Origin: a virus
Direction: 5' to 3' (one strand)
IMG/VR virus record: IMGVR_UViG_3300044547_000142
Coordinates: 1-36,881 of that record
Length of the DNA: 36,881 nucleotides
The notes under the pieces are model-generated. The model was given only the letters and a program-made list of their open reading frames with translations, ran no database searches and was not told where the DNA came from. The translations under genes and the position numbers were made by a program. Of the stretch, positions 29,587 to 36,711 are shown one piece after another. Within the stretch, counting starts at the first letter, position 1. Every line of letters begins with the position of its first letter.

Positions 29587-29957
29587 ACACACTTTACCAA
29601 CGCTGGCTTGACGCCAAGAAATTGGAGGCCGCTGCGGTGGCCGAGCGCCGCCAACTGGAAGACCAGATGGCCGAGGAATTTGGCCTCCCCAAGGACTTGG
29701 ACGGCACGGTCAACCATCAGATTGACGGCTACAAGATCAAGATGGAAGGCCGCATCAACAAGAAGATTGACGCCGACAAGCTGCAAATGCTGGCCGCCGA
29801 GGCCGGTCTGTCCGAACATCTTTCCAGCCTTTTCCGTTGGAAACCAGAAATCAATGCAAAGGTTTGGAATGCGGCTGCTGACGCCGTGACCGGGCCATTG
29901 CTTGGTGCCATCACGTCCACCCCTGGACGCCCCACTTTTTCAATTACAAAGGAATAA
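29583..29957 (+). CDS. Early protein of the recombination operon (124 aa)
   Basis: N-terminal coiled coil (WLDAKKLEAAAVAERRQLED), then TVNHQIDGYKIKMEGRINKK and a compact C-terminal part (SSLFRWKPEINAKVWNAAAD … TPGRPTFSITKE). Homologues of this pattern stand between Sak4- and SSB-type genes in other phages, so a DNA-transaction role is likely, but no activity is known to me. ATGA junction upstream and two bases before the SSB gene. Confidence 0.72.
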   Translation: MNTLYQRWLDAKKLEAAAVAERRQLEDQMAEEFGLPKDLDGTVNHQIDGYKIKMEGRINKKIDADKLQMLAAEAGLSEHLSSLFRWKPEINAKVWNAAADAVTGPLLGAITSTPGRPTFSITKE

Positions 29958-29959
29958 TC

Positions 29960-30451
29960 ATGGCTTTTCTCGACGAAGAATTTACCCTCGACACTCTCCC
30001 CGTTGGCAACACCGGAAATTTTGAACCTTTGCCAGAGGGCTGGTACAACTCCACCATTACCGGCGCTGAGATCAAAGCCACGAAGGCAGGTGACGGCAAA
30101 TACATTGCTGTTAAGTACACCATTACCGGCCCCAGTCACCAAGGCCGGGTGATCTTTGGCAACTTGAACATAAAAAATGCTTCAACCAAGGCCGAGGAGA
30201 TCGGACGCCAGCAGTTGGGCGAGATTATGAGGGCCATTGGCTTGGCAAAGGTGCAGGACACTGACCAATTGATCGGCGGCAACTTGGGCATCAAACTGGT
30301 CGTCAAGACTGGTGAGTACGCCGGGAATGAGATCAAAGGCTACCGCGCTTTGGGTGGCGTGACACCGGCTGCGGTTGCACCCTTCAAACCAGTTGGGCCA
30401 TCTGCTGGTGCTGCACCGGCGAAGTCTGCGCCACCGTGGGCTAAGAAGTAA
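29960..30451 (+). CDS. DUF669-type single-stranded-DNA-binding protein
   Basis: 163 aa. The N-terminus (PLPEGWYNSTITGAEIKATK … YIAVKYTITGPSHQGRVIFG) and middle (QQLGEIMRAIGLAKVQDTDQ) match DUF669 proteins, predicted OB-fold SSBs that work with Sak-type annealing proteins. The proline/alanine-rich C-terminal linker ending APPWAKK carries a tip, but not an acidic SSB tail. AAGGAATAATC precedes the ATG. Confidence 0.82.
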   Translation: MAFLDEEFTLDTLPVGNTGNFEPLPEGWYNSTITGAEIKATKAGDGKYIAVKYTITGPSHQGRVIFGNLNIKNASTKAEEIGRQQLGEIMRAIGLAKVQDTDQLIGGNLGIKLVVKTGEYAGNEIKGYRALGGVTPAAVAPFKPVGPSAGAAPAKSAPPWAKK

Positions 30452-30453
30452 GC

Positions 30454-30484
30454 AAAAAAAGACCCCGCTTGTAACGGCGGGGTC
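30454..30484 (-). terminator. Leftward intrinsic terminator inside a rightward operon
   Basis: GACCCCGC (30461-30468) pairs with GCGGGGTC (30477-30484). The A7 run at 30454-30460 becomes a T7 tract when read on the minus strand, giving a textbook intrinsic terminator for leftward RNA. In the rightward direction the hairpin has no T-run. Confidence 0.75.
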
Positions 30485-30513
30485 AATATAGCAACATACA
30501 ACAGGAGAACACC

Positions 30514-31527
30514 GTGCAAATACCAGAACCAGATATTACCATCACATCCCTGATTGATCAAGCCCATGAAGCCCGGACTGAGAAGCCCCGTGCCCATATG
30601 GGTTGCAGTACGCTGGGCCACCATTGTGAACGCTGGCTTTGGTTGTCGTTCAGGTGGGCAGTGGTTGAGAAGTTCCAAGGCAGGATCCTGCGACTGTTTA
30701 GGCGTGGCTTCAATGAGGAGGCCACCATCATCAGCGACCTACGCGCTATTGGCATGAGCGTGAGTGGCACTCAACGCCGGGTGAACTTTGGCAGTCACGT
30801 ATCGGGTAGCCTGGACGGTATCGGCAAGGGTGTGCCTGGTGCGCCAAAGACTGAACACGTTTTGGAGTTCAAGACCCACAGTCTCAAGAGTTTCAACGAC
30901 CTAGAGAAAAATGGCGTGGCAAAGAGTAAGCCTGCACATTACACGCAGATGCAAGTGTATATGCACGGCACCGAGTTGAAACGCGCCTTGTACGTTTCCA
31001 TCTGCAAAGACGATGACCGCATTTACACCGAGCGTTTGGAGTATGACCGTGACCATGCGGTGAAGGCCGTTGCAAAGGGTCAACGGCTGGCGCTGACCGA
31101 CAGAATGCCACCACCCATAAGCACCGACCCGACATGGTTTGAGTGCAAGATGTGCGCGGGACACGACTTCTGTCACGGCTCAAAGACCACAAAGCAGGTC
31201 AACTGCCGTACCTGCGCCCACATCACGCCGTTGTCTGATTCGACATGGCACTGCGCCAAATGGGACGCCATCGTGCCAACTGACGCCCAGCTTACAGGCT
31301 GCGAGAGCCATGTCATCCATCCTGATTTGGTGCCGTGGAAACGCCTAGAGGGGCCAAGCGATTGGGTTGCGGTCTATGAGATCGACGGGCAGGACATTGC
31401 CAACGGCGAACCGGGTGAAGGTGTGTATGGCAGCAAAGAACTGCTGGCTAACACTGCCGCCTGCGTGGCTGCTGATCCGCAGGTCATGGCGTTGCGGAAA
31501 GAGTTTGACGGAAGGGTAGTGGGGTGA
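30514..31527 (+). CDS. PD-(D/E)XK nuclease with Cas4/AddB-like iron staple
   Basis: 337 aa from a GTG with a strong AGGAG site. Catalytic set: D101 (GSLDG), E118-x-K120 (LEFK), and Q-x3-Y at 145-149 (motif QMQVY), as in RecB-family nucleases. C31 or C38 with C211-x2-C214-x5-C220 (FECKMCAGHDFC) matches the one-plus-three cysteine staple that binds 4Fe-4S in Cas4 and AddB. A second C-x2-C-x12-C-x~14-C module follows (NCRTCAHI … WHCAKW … GCES). Likely the recombination exonuclease that makes single strands for Sak4 and SSB. Confidence 0.84.
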   Translation: MQIPEPDITITSLIDQAHEARTEKPRAHMGCSTLGHHCERWLWLSFRWAVVEKFQGRILRLFRRGFNEEATIISDLRAIGMSVSGTQRRVNFGSHVSGSLDGIGKGVPGAPKTEHVLEFKTHSLKSFNDLEKNGVAKSKPAHYTQMQVYMHGTELKRALYVSICKDDDRIYTERLEYDRDHAVKAVAKGQRLALTDRMPPPISTDPTWFECKMCAGHDFCHGSKTTKQVNCRTCAHITPLSDSTWHCAKWDAIVPTDAQLTGCESHVIHPDLVPWKRLEGPSDWVAVYEIDGQDIANGEPGEGVYGSKELLANTAACVAADPQVMALRKEFDGRVVG

Positions 31528-31553
31528 GTGTTTCATCAAGCCTTGAAATAACG

Positions 31554-31559
31554 TATAAT
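31554..31559 (+). promoter_or_regulatory. TATAAT box just before the GIY-YIG gene
   Basis: A perfect TATAAT ends seven bases before the ATG at 31566. TTGAAA is only five bases upstream of it, and no -35 at normal spacing is evident. If used, the transcript would be nearly leaderless. Confidence 0.35.
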
Positions 31560-31565
31560 CAAAAC

Positions 31566-32282
31566 ATGAAAACATATTACGTTTACCTTCACACACGCAA
31601 TGACACCGGCAAAGTTTTTTACGTTGGCAAAGGTCGAGGCAGACGCGCTTGGTGGAAAAACGGAAGAAATAGACATTGGCATTTTGTGGCTAAAAAGCAT
31701 GGGTATGAGGTGCATATTTGGCGTGATGAATTGACCGAGGTTCAAGCATTTGAAATTGAAAAAGAACGTATTTCTTTTTACGGAAGAAATAACTTGTGCA
31801 ATTACACCGATGGTGGAGATGGAACTTCTGGAACTAAAAGAACTGAAGCTCAAAAATTGCATATGAAAGAAAAAATGATTGGACGCAAATTTAGCGAGCA
31901 AACTTTAGAGCAAATGAAAATTGCAGCCAGTCAAAGATCAAAGGAAACAAGACAAAAACAAGCTGATGCAATACGTGGAAGAAAACATAGCAAAGAACAC
32001 AAACAAAAAATATCTGCGGCAGGAATTGGAAGAATTACAACGGAAGAAACCAAGAAAAAAATATCAGATGCTCATAAAGGAAAACCAAAATCAGCAGAGG
32101 CTGTAAAAAAAATGGCTCAATCAAAATCAAAACAAGTTATGTGTTTAACCAATAACACAATTTATGAATCACAAAGAGAAGCAGCGCGTCAATTGAATTT
32201 AAAAAGTTCACACATTAGCGCCGTTGTAAATGGAAAAGCGCATCAAACCAAAGGGTTTGTTTTTGTATCGGTGCAATCATGA
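31566..32282 (+). CDS. GIY-YIG homing endonuclease with NUMOD repeats
   Basis: 238 aa. The GIY-YIG nuclease core is YYVYLHTRNDTGKVFYVGKG at residues 3-22, with the metal-binding glutamate in the region VQAFEIEKERISFYGRNN. It is followed by lysine-rich NUMOD3-type repeats (GRKFSEQTLEQMK, GRKHSKEHKQKIS, GKPKSAEAVKKMA) and a C-terminal NUMOD1 helix-turn-helix (SQREAARQLNLKSSHISAVV). The gene is strikingly AT- and A-rich compared with its neighbours, a sign of recent entry. It is free-standing between the nuclease and the SF2 helicase and overlaps the latter by four bases. Confidence 0.9.
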   Translation: MKTYYVYLHTRNDTGKVFYVGKGRGRRAWWKNGRNRHWHFVAKKHGYEVHIWRDELTEVQAFEIEKERISFYGRNNLCNYTDGGDGTSGTKRTEAQKLHMKEKMIGRKFSEQTLEQMKIAASQRSKETRQKQADAIRGRKHSKEHKQKISAAGIGRITTEETKKKISDAHKGKPKSAEAVKKMAQSKSKQVMCLTNNTIYESQREAARQLNLKSSHISAVVNGKAHQTKGFVFVSVQS

Positions 32283-33871
32283 AATTGCGCGAATATCAAA
32301 CTCGCGCACTGGAAATGCTTTACGCATGGTTTGAAAAAAATTCAACCGGCCATCCGGTGCTAAATATGCCTGGAGGTTCTGGAAAATCTGTGGTCATTGC
32401 ATCGTTAGCTAAAGATGCTTTGCAAAACTGGCCGGAAACAAAAATTTTGATGCTAGTGCATTCCAAAGAATTGATTTTGCAAAATGCTGACAAGCTACGT
32501 AAGCTGTGGCCGAATGCACCGCTTGGTGTTTACAGCGCCAGTGTTGGAAGGCGTGACCTTGGAGAGCCAATTACATATGCTGGCATTGGATCAGTCGCTA
32601 AACGTGCAAAGCAGTTGGGACACATAGATTTGTGCATCATTGATGAAGTTCATGCTGTTTCAACAATTGAGAGTGGCATTTACCGCAAGTTGATTTCTGA
32701 CTTGTTGGCGATAAACCCGTCCATGAGAATTGTCGGTTTAAGCGCCAGCCCGTACAGGCTTGGGCAAGGCATGATTACCGAGGGTAAAGACGCAATATTT
32801 ACAGAAATTTTGGAGCCGGTAAGCATTGAGGAACTGGTTTTCAAAACGCACCTTGTACCGCTGCGATCAAAAATTACGCAACATCAATTAGAAACTGAAG
32901 GCTTACATAAGAGAGGCGGCGAATACATCGCGGCAGAAATGGAGGCCAAATTTAACACTAGCGACCACAATAGCGCAGTAGTGCAAGAAATAATTGAAAA
33001 GGCGAACAACCGAAAACATTGGTTAATTTTTTGTTCTGGTGTTGCTCACTCTGAAGCAATGGCTGAATGTTTGCGCGTTGCTGGCATTGCCGCTGAATCA
33101 TTGGATGCCACGCATAATAAAGCGGAACGTGAGCGTAAATTGTCTGAATTTGAATCAGGCAAATTACGTGCGTTGTGCAACGTAGGAATTTTGACAACTG
33201 GCTATGATTTTCCTGCGTTAGATTGCATTGCATTTTTACGGGCCACTGCATCGCCTGGGCTTTATTTGCAATGTGCGGTTCGCGGAATGCGACCATCACC
33301 AAATAAAACGGACTGCCTGGTCCTAGACTTTGCAGGCGTGGTGGAGCAACACGGGCCGATAACTGCCGTGAGAGCGCCACCAAAAAAGGGTGACAAGCAG
33401 GGCGAAGCGCCGGTGAAAGTGTGTGACCACTGCCAAGAAATCTGCGCCTTGAGCGTAAGGGTTTGCCCGGCCTGTGGTGAGGCATTCCCAGAGCCGGTAA
33501 AACCACCGCTGCGCCTACACAATCTTTGCATCATGGGCGTAGAAGGCGTGGACATGGAGGTGACCGCCTGGACATGGCGGAAGCACATCAGCAGGGCATC
33601 AGGGCGTGAAATGCTCTCATGCACTTTTTATGGGGGCCTGTCAGACCCGCCAGTGATTGAATACTTGGCAGTGACTCACGATGGCTACGCCGGTGAAAAG
33701 TCGCGCAGGCTACTGGCTGACATTGCCCATCAGGCAGGCGTGACGCTGGACTATGGAGCCACCGACCTGCACCAGATGGCGCAACAGATAACCGAGGGCA
33801 GGCCGCCGAGCGCCATAGAATTTAAGCGTGAAGGCCGTTTTTTTACCGTACTAAAGAGGACATGGAACTAA
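32279..33871 (+). CDS. SF2 DEAD-like helicase with zinc knuckle
   Basis: 530 aa. Motif Q/I region: LREYQTRALEML and MPGGSGKS (Walker A, ~30-37). Motif II IIDEVH, motif III GLSASPYR, motif VI QCAVRGMRPS. A C-x2-C-x10-C-x2-C finger (VCDHCQEICALSVRVCPACG) lies after the helicase core, and the C-terminal ~120 residues are unassigned. Such 'DEVH' helicases are standard in phage replication/recombination blocks. The first ~900 bases are AT-richer than the rest, like the adjoining homing gene. ATGA junction upstream; its TAA overlaps the next ATG. Confidence 0.88.
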   Translation: MKLREYQTRALEMLYAWFEKNSTGHPVLNMPGGSGKSVVIASLAKDALQNWPETKILMLVHSKELILQNADKLRKLWPNAPLGVYSASVGRRDLGEPITYAGIGSVAKRAKQLGHIDLCIIDEVHAVSTIESGIYRKLISDLLAINPSMRIVGLSASPYRLGQGMITEGKDAIFTEILEPVSIEELVFKTHLVPLRSKITQHQLETEGLHKRGGEYIAAEMEAKFNTSDHNSAVVQEIIEKANNRKHWLIFCSGVAHSEAMAECLRVAGIAAESLDATHNKAERERKLSEFESGKLRALCNVGILTTGYDFPALDCIAFLRATASPGLYLQCAVRGMRPSPNKTDCLVLDFAGVVEQHGPITAVRAPPKKGDKQGEAPVKVCDHCQEICALSVRVCPACGEAFPEPVKPPLRLHNLCIMGVEGVDMEVTAWTWRKHISRASGREMLSCTFYGGLSDPPVIEYLAVTHDGYAGEKSRRLLADIAHQAGVTLDYGATDLHQMAQQITEGRPPSAIEFKREGRFFTVLKRTWN

Positions 33872-34068
33872 TGAATACCCGTCACCCAGAACCCGCAATC
33901 GTTACACACTACCGCACCACCTTAAAAGCCGAGCCGCCGAGGGTCTGTCATACCTGCGACCATTACCGCCCCGATGGCATATGCGCCGAGTTTGGCGAGG
34001 CACCGCCACCAGAATTTGCAAATGAGCCTGGGGGCTGCGCCTTGTGGGTCTGGGAGGTGCCATTCTGA
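33871..34068 (+). CDS. Zn-knuckle protein (65 aa)
   Basis: Begins MNTRHPEPAIVTHYRTTLKA. Cysteines C-x2-C-x8-C (VCHTCDHYRPDGICAEFG) and a later GGCALWVW form a four-ligand module like that in the nuclease at 30514-31527. The start overlaps the helicase stop (TAATG); an in-frame ATG nine bases upstream is also possible. It ends at a TGATG junction with the VRR-NUC gene. Possibly a DNA-binding partner of the neighbouring enzymes. Confidence 0.72.
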   Translation: MNTRHPEPAIVTHYRTTLKAEPPRVCHTCDHYRPDGICAEFGEAPPPEFANEPGGCALWVWEVPF

Positions 34069-34400
34069 TGGAGTCCGAACATCTACAGCAAGTGCGCCTG
34101 GTTAGCTGGTTCAGGCGCAGCTATCCTGGCGTGAGGGTCTTTGCGATCCCCAATGGGGGCGCTAGATCAGGCACACAGGGTGCCAACCTGAAGGCCGAAG
34201 GGGTAACCCCTGGCGTGCCTGATTTATTTTGCCCTGAGTGGCTGCTATGGGTTGAAATGAAACGCGAGACGGGCGGCGTAGTGTCGCCAGTACAAAGGGA
34301 TTGGATCGCGTACCTTGAAAGCATAGGCCACAAGGTTATCGTGGGCCGGGGTTTCGAGGATGCTAAACGCCAGATAGAAGACGTAAAAAAGCCCCTGTGA
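34068..34400 (+). CDS. VRR-NUC nuclease
   Basis: 110 aa. MESEHLQQVRLVSWFRRSYP and VFAIPNGGARSGTQGA, then GVTPGVPDLFCPEWLLWVEM followed by KR, give the D … E-x-K core of VRR-NUC (PD-(D/E)XK) enzymes, and SPVQRDWIAYLESIGHKVIV the conserved Q and end. Phage members are stand-alone single-domain structure-specific nucleases; they may act as junction-resolving enzymes. It closes the rightward early operon. Its stop codon lies in the loop of the terminator hairpin. Confidence 0.88.
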   Translation: MESEHLQQVRLVSWFRRSYPGVRVFAIPNGGARSGTQGANLKAEGVTPGVPDLFCPEWLLWVEMKRETGGVVSPVQRDWIAYLESIGHKVIVGRGFEDAKRQIEDVKKPL

Positions 34401-34407
34401 AGGGGCT
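34384..34407 (-). terminator. Terminator between convergent operons
   Basis: AGCCCCT (34390-34396) and AGGGGCT (34401-34407) around GTGA. The A-run 34385-34390 gives a T-tract on the minus strand, so it best stops leftward RNA from the right-arm operon. Rightward it is followed only by AATTGTTT, a weak second use. Confidence 0.8.
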
Positions 34408-34424
34408 AATTGTTTCAGGTATCG

Positions 34425-34478
34425 TTACAGGTTAAGAATCAGGGCCATCAGGGCAGCCACTATGGCAGCCATCAGCAT
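34425..34478 (-). CDS. Possible 17-aa hydrophobic microprotein
   Basis: MLMAAIVAALMALILNL is almost a pure membrane helix. GGGAGG lies seven bases before this ATG, an ideal spacing, whereas an ATG directly on the GGAGG would be too close. Its start overlaps the stop of the 48-aa gene. It is the last frame before the leftward terminator. Very short, so evidence is limited. Confidence 0.4.
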   Translation of the reverse strand: MLMAAIVAALMALILNL

Positions 34479-34618
34479 GGTTCATCCTCCCACCGGGTGC
34501 CGAGCCAGTCGGCAGGATCATATTCTGAGTAATACAAGTACTCCATTGCCTCTTGGTGGCACCATGCATACAGGTGCATTAGATGGTGGATTTTGTCGGT
34601 TATATCGTGATCTAGCAT
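34472..34618 (-). CDS. 48-aa hypothetical protein
   Basis: MLDHDITDKIHHLMHLYAWC then HQEAMEYLYYSEYDPADWLG and an acidic end RWEDEPC. Histidine-, tyrosine- and aspartate-rich. AAGGGG and GGGAG precede the ATG. Overlaps both neighbours by a few bases. No family recognised. Confidence 0.6.
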   Translation of the reverse strand: MLDHDITDKIHHLMHLYAWCHQEAMEYLYYSEYDPADWLGTRWEDEPC

Positions 34619-34779
34619 TCTCCCGCCCCTTTGCAGCTATAGCAGGTGGTGCCCTCATGCTGACCCTCACCCGAGCCGCTACAGGCAGGGCAGATACCTG
34701 GTTCTGAGTCATCAGGGCCATCGTCGGCCATTAGGCGGTTGTAATCCTTGTCGTCGTCGTAGTCGTGCCAGTTGCTCAT
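34612..34779 (-). CDS. 55-aa protein with DnaJ-type zinc finger
   Basis: An acidic N-terminus (DYDDDKDYNRLMADDGPDDS) is followed by CPACSGSG and CYSCKGAGEC, two C-x2-C-x-G-x-G units as in the cysteine-rich zinc domain of DnaJ and anti-TRAP. With only one pair of units it would bind one zinc. May interact with host chaperones or tRNA/RNA-binding proteins; inference only. Coupled to the methyltransferase-like gene by an ATGA junction. Confidence 0.7.
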   Translation of the reverse strand: MSNWHDYDDDKDYNRLMADDGPDDSEPGICPACSGSGEGQHEGTTCYSCKGAGEC

Positions 34780-35372
34780 GATTTGCTCCATTGTTGTGCC
34801 ATAGCATCAGCGATGCCTGAATAAGTTTCACTTCTAATTTTCCACCGGTCAGCACTAGGTGCCAAACGATTCTGCCCACTATCGGTCTGATTGGCATAGC
34901 GGGGTTTCCCGTTCACCATGCGAGGCGCAATGGTCTTCGTAGGCGTGAGCATTGGCAAGCCTTTTAGCCATAAACAGGTTTTTTTGCTTGCATCATGGCC
35001 AAACATCCACGGCTGGATGATCTGATCGGGTTTCCTGATCTGGCTTGAAATGATGCTTACCGGGTTTTCAATGGCGATACGCGGGATAGGCGCGTCCATC
35101 AGTAGGCGGACGAACGCCAGCGCATCAGTGGTCAATTGGGGATCGCGTAACCCGCGAGTCGTCCAATGCATCCCGGATACGCTGAGATAGGTGCATGGGG
35201 GATGCGCCACCATCAGGTCGAACCCGTCACCGATAACGTCCATCACATTCCCTTGATAGTGTGGCCCGGGCGCATCAGTGGGCAGTAGGTCACACGATAT
35301 GGCATCATGCCCCGCCCGGATGAACGCATCCCGGACTGTGCCGCTATATTCACAGGCGATTAATACGCGCAT
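34776..35372 (-). CDS. Cytosine-methyltransferase-like protein
   Basis: 198 aa. MRVLIACEYSGTVRDAFIRA (SAM-site-like), then FDLMVAHPPCTYLSVSG (PPC, residues 58-60, position of the catalytic cysteine of C5-methyltransferases) and IAIENPVSIISS (ENP, 102-104, like the ENV motif). It is shorter than C5 enzymes and lacks a clear target-recognition region. Proteins of this type are common in phages and are named DNA methyltransferase; the activity remains to be shown. Could protect phage DNA from restriction. Overlaps the preceding gene by 23 bases. Confidence 0.8.
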   Translation of the reverse strand: MRVLIACEYSGTVRDAFIRAGHDAISCDLLPTDAPGPHYQGNVMDVIGDGFDLMVAHPPCTYLSVSGMHWTTRGLRDPQLTTDALAFVRLLMDAPIPRIAIENPVSIISSQIRKPDQIIQPWMFGHDASKKTCLWLKGLPMLTPTKTIAPRMVNGKPRYANQTDSGQNRLAPSADRWKIRSETYSGIADAMAQQWSKS

Positions 35373-35508
35373 ATGCTGCCCTTATTTCACGGTTCATTTG
35401 TGCTTTGGTGCATTCTGAAAAGTCAATGTCCATATGGGATTGCACCAATATTGCGGTGTCGACATCGATTTTGAGTAGGGCCATGATGGCCCGTGTGACG
35501 TAGTTCAC
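35350..35508 (-). CDS. 52-aa protein with GTG start
   Basis: Starts GTG at a GTGA junction with the upstream gene: MNYVTRAIMALLKIDVDTAI … SHMDIDFSECTKAQMNREIR and a basic end AAYARINRL. An internal ATG at residue 9 is a weaker choice. Continues past the methyltransferase start. Function unknown. Confidence 0.55.
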   Translation of the reverse strand: MNYVTRAIMALLKIDVDTAILVQSHMDIDFSECTKAQMNREIRAAYARINRL

Positions 35509-35669
35509 AATTTACCCCTGATTTCGTCCATCAGATCGGCACTAACGATGCGCCATTGATCAAGCATCAGCGGCCCGGCGCTACGCTTTAGCGTATCAAT
35601 GCGGTAGCTGGCGACAAACCTGGAGCCGTCATAAAATTTGACTAGGTTATTTTCGATGGTGTAACTCAT
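35505..35669 (-). CDS. 54-aa hypothetical protein
   Basis: MSYTIENNLVKFYDGSRFVA then SYRIDTLKRSAGPLMLDQWR: a compact beta-rich sequence without a known family. The start at the ATGA junction is preferred to a longer frame that runs through the membrane gene upstream. GGAG lies 10 bases before. Confidence 0.6.
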   Translation of the reverse strand: MSYTIENNLVKFYDGSRFVASYRIDTLKRSAGPLMLDQWRIVSADLMDEIRGKL

Positions 35670-35761
35670 GGTTTCATGCTCCAAAAATACCAAATAAAGG
35701 GAAGACCCCATACGGCAGCGCCGATAAGGCCTTGAATAAGGGTCCACAATAGTTTTCTCAT
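35666..35761 (-). CDS. 31-aa membrane microprotein
   Basis: MRKLLWTLIQGLIGAAVWGL then PFIWYFWSMKP: a positive start and one long hydrophobic, tryptophan-rich span. AGGAG stands about five bases before the ATG. Joined by ATGA to the next gene. Longer in-frame forms would read through hairpins and have no ribosome site. Probably inserted into the inner membrane. Confidence 0.68.
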   Translation of the reverse strand: MRKLLWTLIQGLIGAAVWGLPFIWYFWSMKP

Positions 35762-35787
35762 ATCACTCCTAAAATGATAGCTATAAA

Positions 35788-35860
35788 CCCTTACAGGGTA
35801 AGGGCTAGGTGCCAATATGGTCTGAAAATGCAGACCCCTAAGCTCACCGCATGAGCTTAG
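35788..35860. repeat. Three consecutive hairpins
   Basis: CCCTTAC/GTAAGGG (35788-35804), GGTCTG/CAGACC (35819-35836) and CTAAGCTCA/TGAGCTTAG (35838-35860, 9-base stem, CCGCA loop). They fill the gap after the gp88-like gene. Leftward, the last is followed by TTTATAG, so part may terminate transcription, but none has a strong T-run. Confidence 0.65.
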
Positions 35861-35871
35861 AGAGTGCATTC

Positions 35872-36636
35872 TTAGGCGTAGTGAACCCCTTTGGTCTGCA
35901 CAAAGCCTGTACTATCTTTCTTAGCCTGACCTTTGGCATACAAAGCCACCACTACAGCCTTTGGTTCAATGTGGCGTACATCGGTGTTATCTCCATCGAT
36001 AACGCTCCAACCATTGAAATGCAAAGGGATATCGGCTTGTTTCATAAAGACTACAGCCACGCGCGAGTTACTAGGGTTAAGTAATCCCTTATGGGTTATT
36101 TTGATTGGAGTCAAACCCGAATAGCTATATGTCAGATCATAGTTATCTGCAGTCTTGCCTTTTAGGTTTCTAGCTGGATGTTTGGTGTAATCATAGAACT
36201 GCACCATTGGGAATAATTGGAATATATTCTTACCATCGATCACATCGATGTTCTCATAAAGAATATCGCTAGTGCCATTTGGTCTGACCAATAGCTGTAA
36301 ACCCAGTTTATCGGCTCTACGCTGCATTGTCCAAATGTCTGCACAAATGGAGAGCATAAAAGCCATTTGATGCCGCTTAAAATATTCGGTCTTCGCGATG
36401 CGCGCCAATTGAACGCTATTAAATGCACCACGTCCGGCAGATTGTAGACAGCCATCCATACAGCCAGCTAGTCTAGCCATGCTGCAAATGATTTCATCAG
36501 GCTTCAAGTAAATGATAGCTGTCAGATAACCAATCTTTTCGCCCTTTATTGTCTTCGCACTGGCCGTGCCAAGAATGCGCTTGTAGGTTAGGCCAAGCGC
36601 TTTTAGATGGGCTTTGTAGGGGTTTGTATGCTCCAT
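35872..36636 (-). CDS. gp88-like phage protein with Cys triad
   Basis: 254 aa. CSMARLAGCMDGCLQSAGRG (C51-x7-C59-x3-C63) followed by AFNSVQLARIAKTEYFKRHQ, then LLVRPNGTSDILYENIDVID and FYDYTKHPARNL. This R-x-N-G-T-S-D pattern with an upstream cysteine triad is what I know from the mycobacteriophage 'gene product 88' family; function not established. The cysteines could bind zinc or an iron-sulfur cluster. AGGA precedes the ATG. Hairpin clusters flank it on both sides. It is the only sizeable unknown in this operon. Confidence 0.75.
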   Translation of the reverse strand: MEHTNPYKAHLKALGLTYKRILGTASAKTIKGEKIGYLTAIIYLKPDEIICSMARLAGCMDGCLQSAGRGAFNSVQLARIAKTEYFKRHQMAFMLSICADIWTMQRRADKLGLQLLVRPNGTSDILYENIDVIDGKNIFQLFPMVQFYDYTKHPARNLKGKTADNYDLTYSYSGLTPIKITHKGLLNPSNSRVAVVFMKQADIPLHFNGWSVIDGDNTDVRHIEPKAVVVALYAKGQAKKDSTGFVQTKGVHYA

Positions 36637-36662
36637 AGTCTTCCTAAGTTGTTTGATTGTTC

Positions 36663-36711
36663 GATGTCGGATGACATCACATAGCCCACAGCATGGGCTA
36701 CAGGATGTGAT
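36663..36711. repeat. Nested inverted repeats before the gp88-like gene
   Basis: GATGTC/GACATC (36663-36668, 36673-36678), TAGCCCA/TGGGCTA (36682-36688, 36694-36700) and an outer ATCACAT/ATGTGAT (36676-36682, 36705-36711). No T-run follows, so an operator or structured leader is more likely than a terminator. Confidence 0.6.

Noticed and set aside
35762-35869. N-terminal extensions of the 31-aa membrane protein
   Set aside because: They read through hairpins without a ribosome site, while AGGAG stands directly before the chosen ATG.
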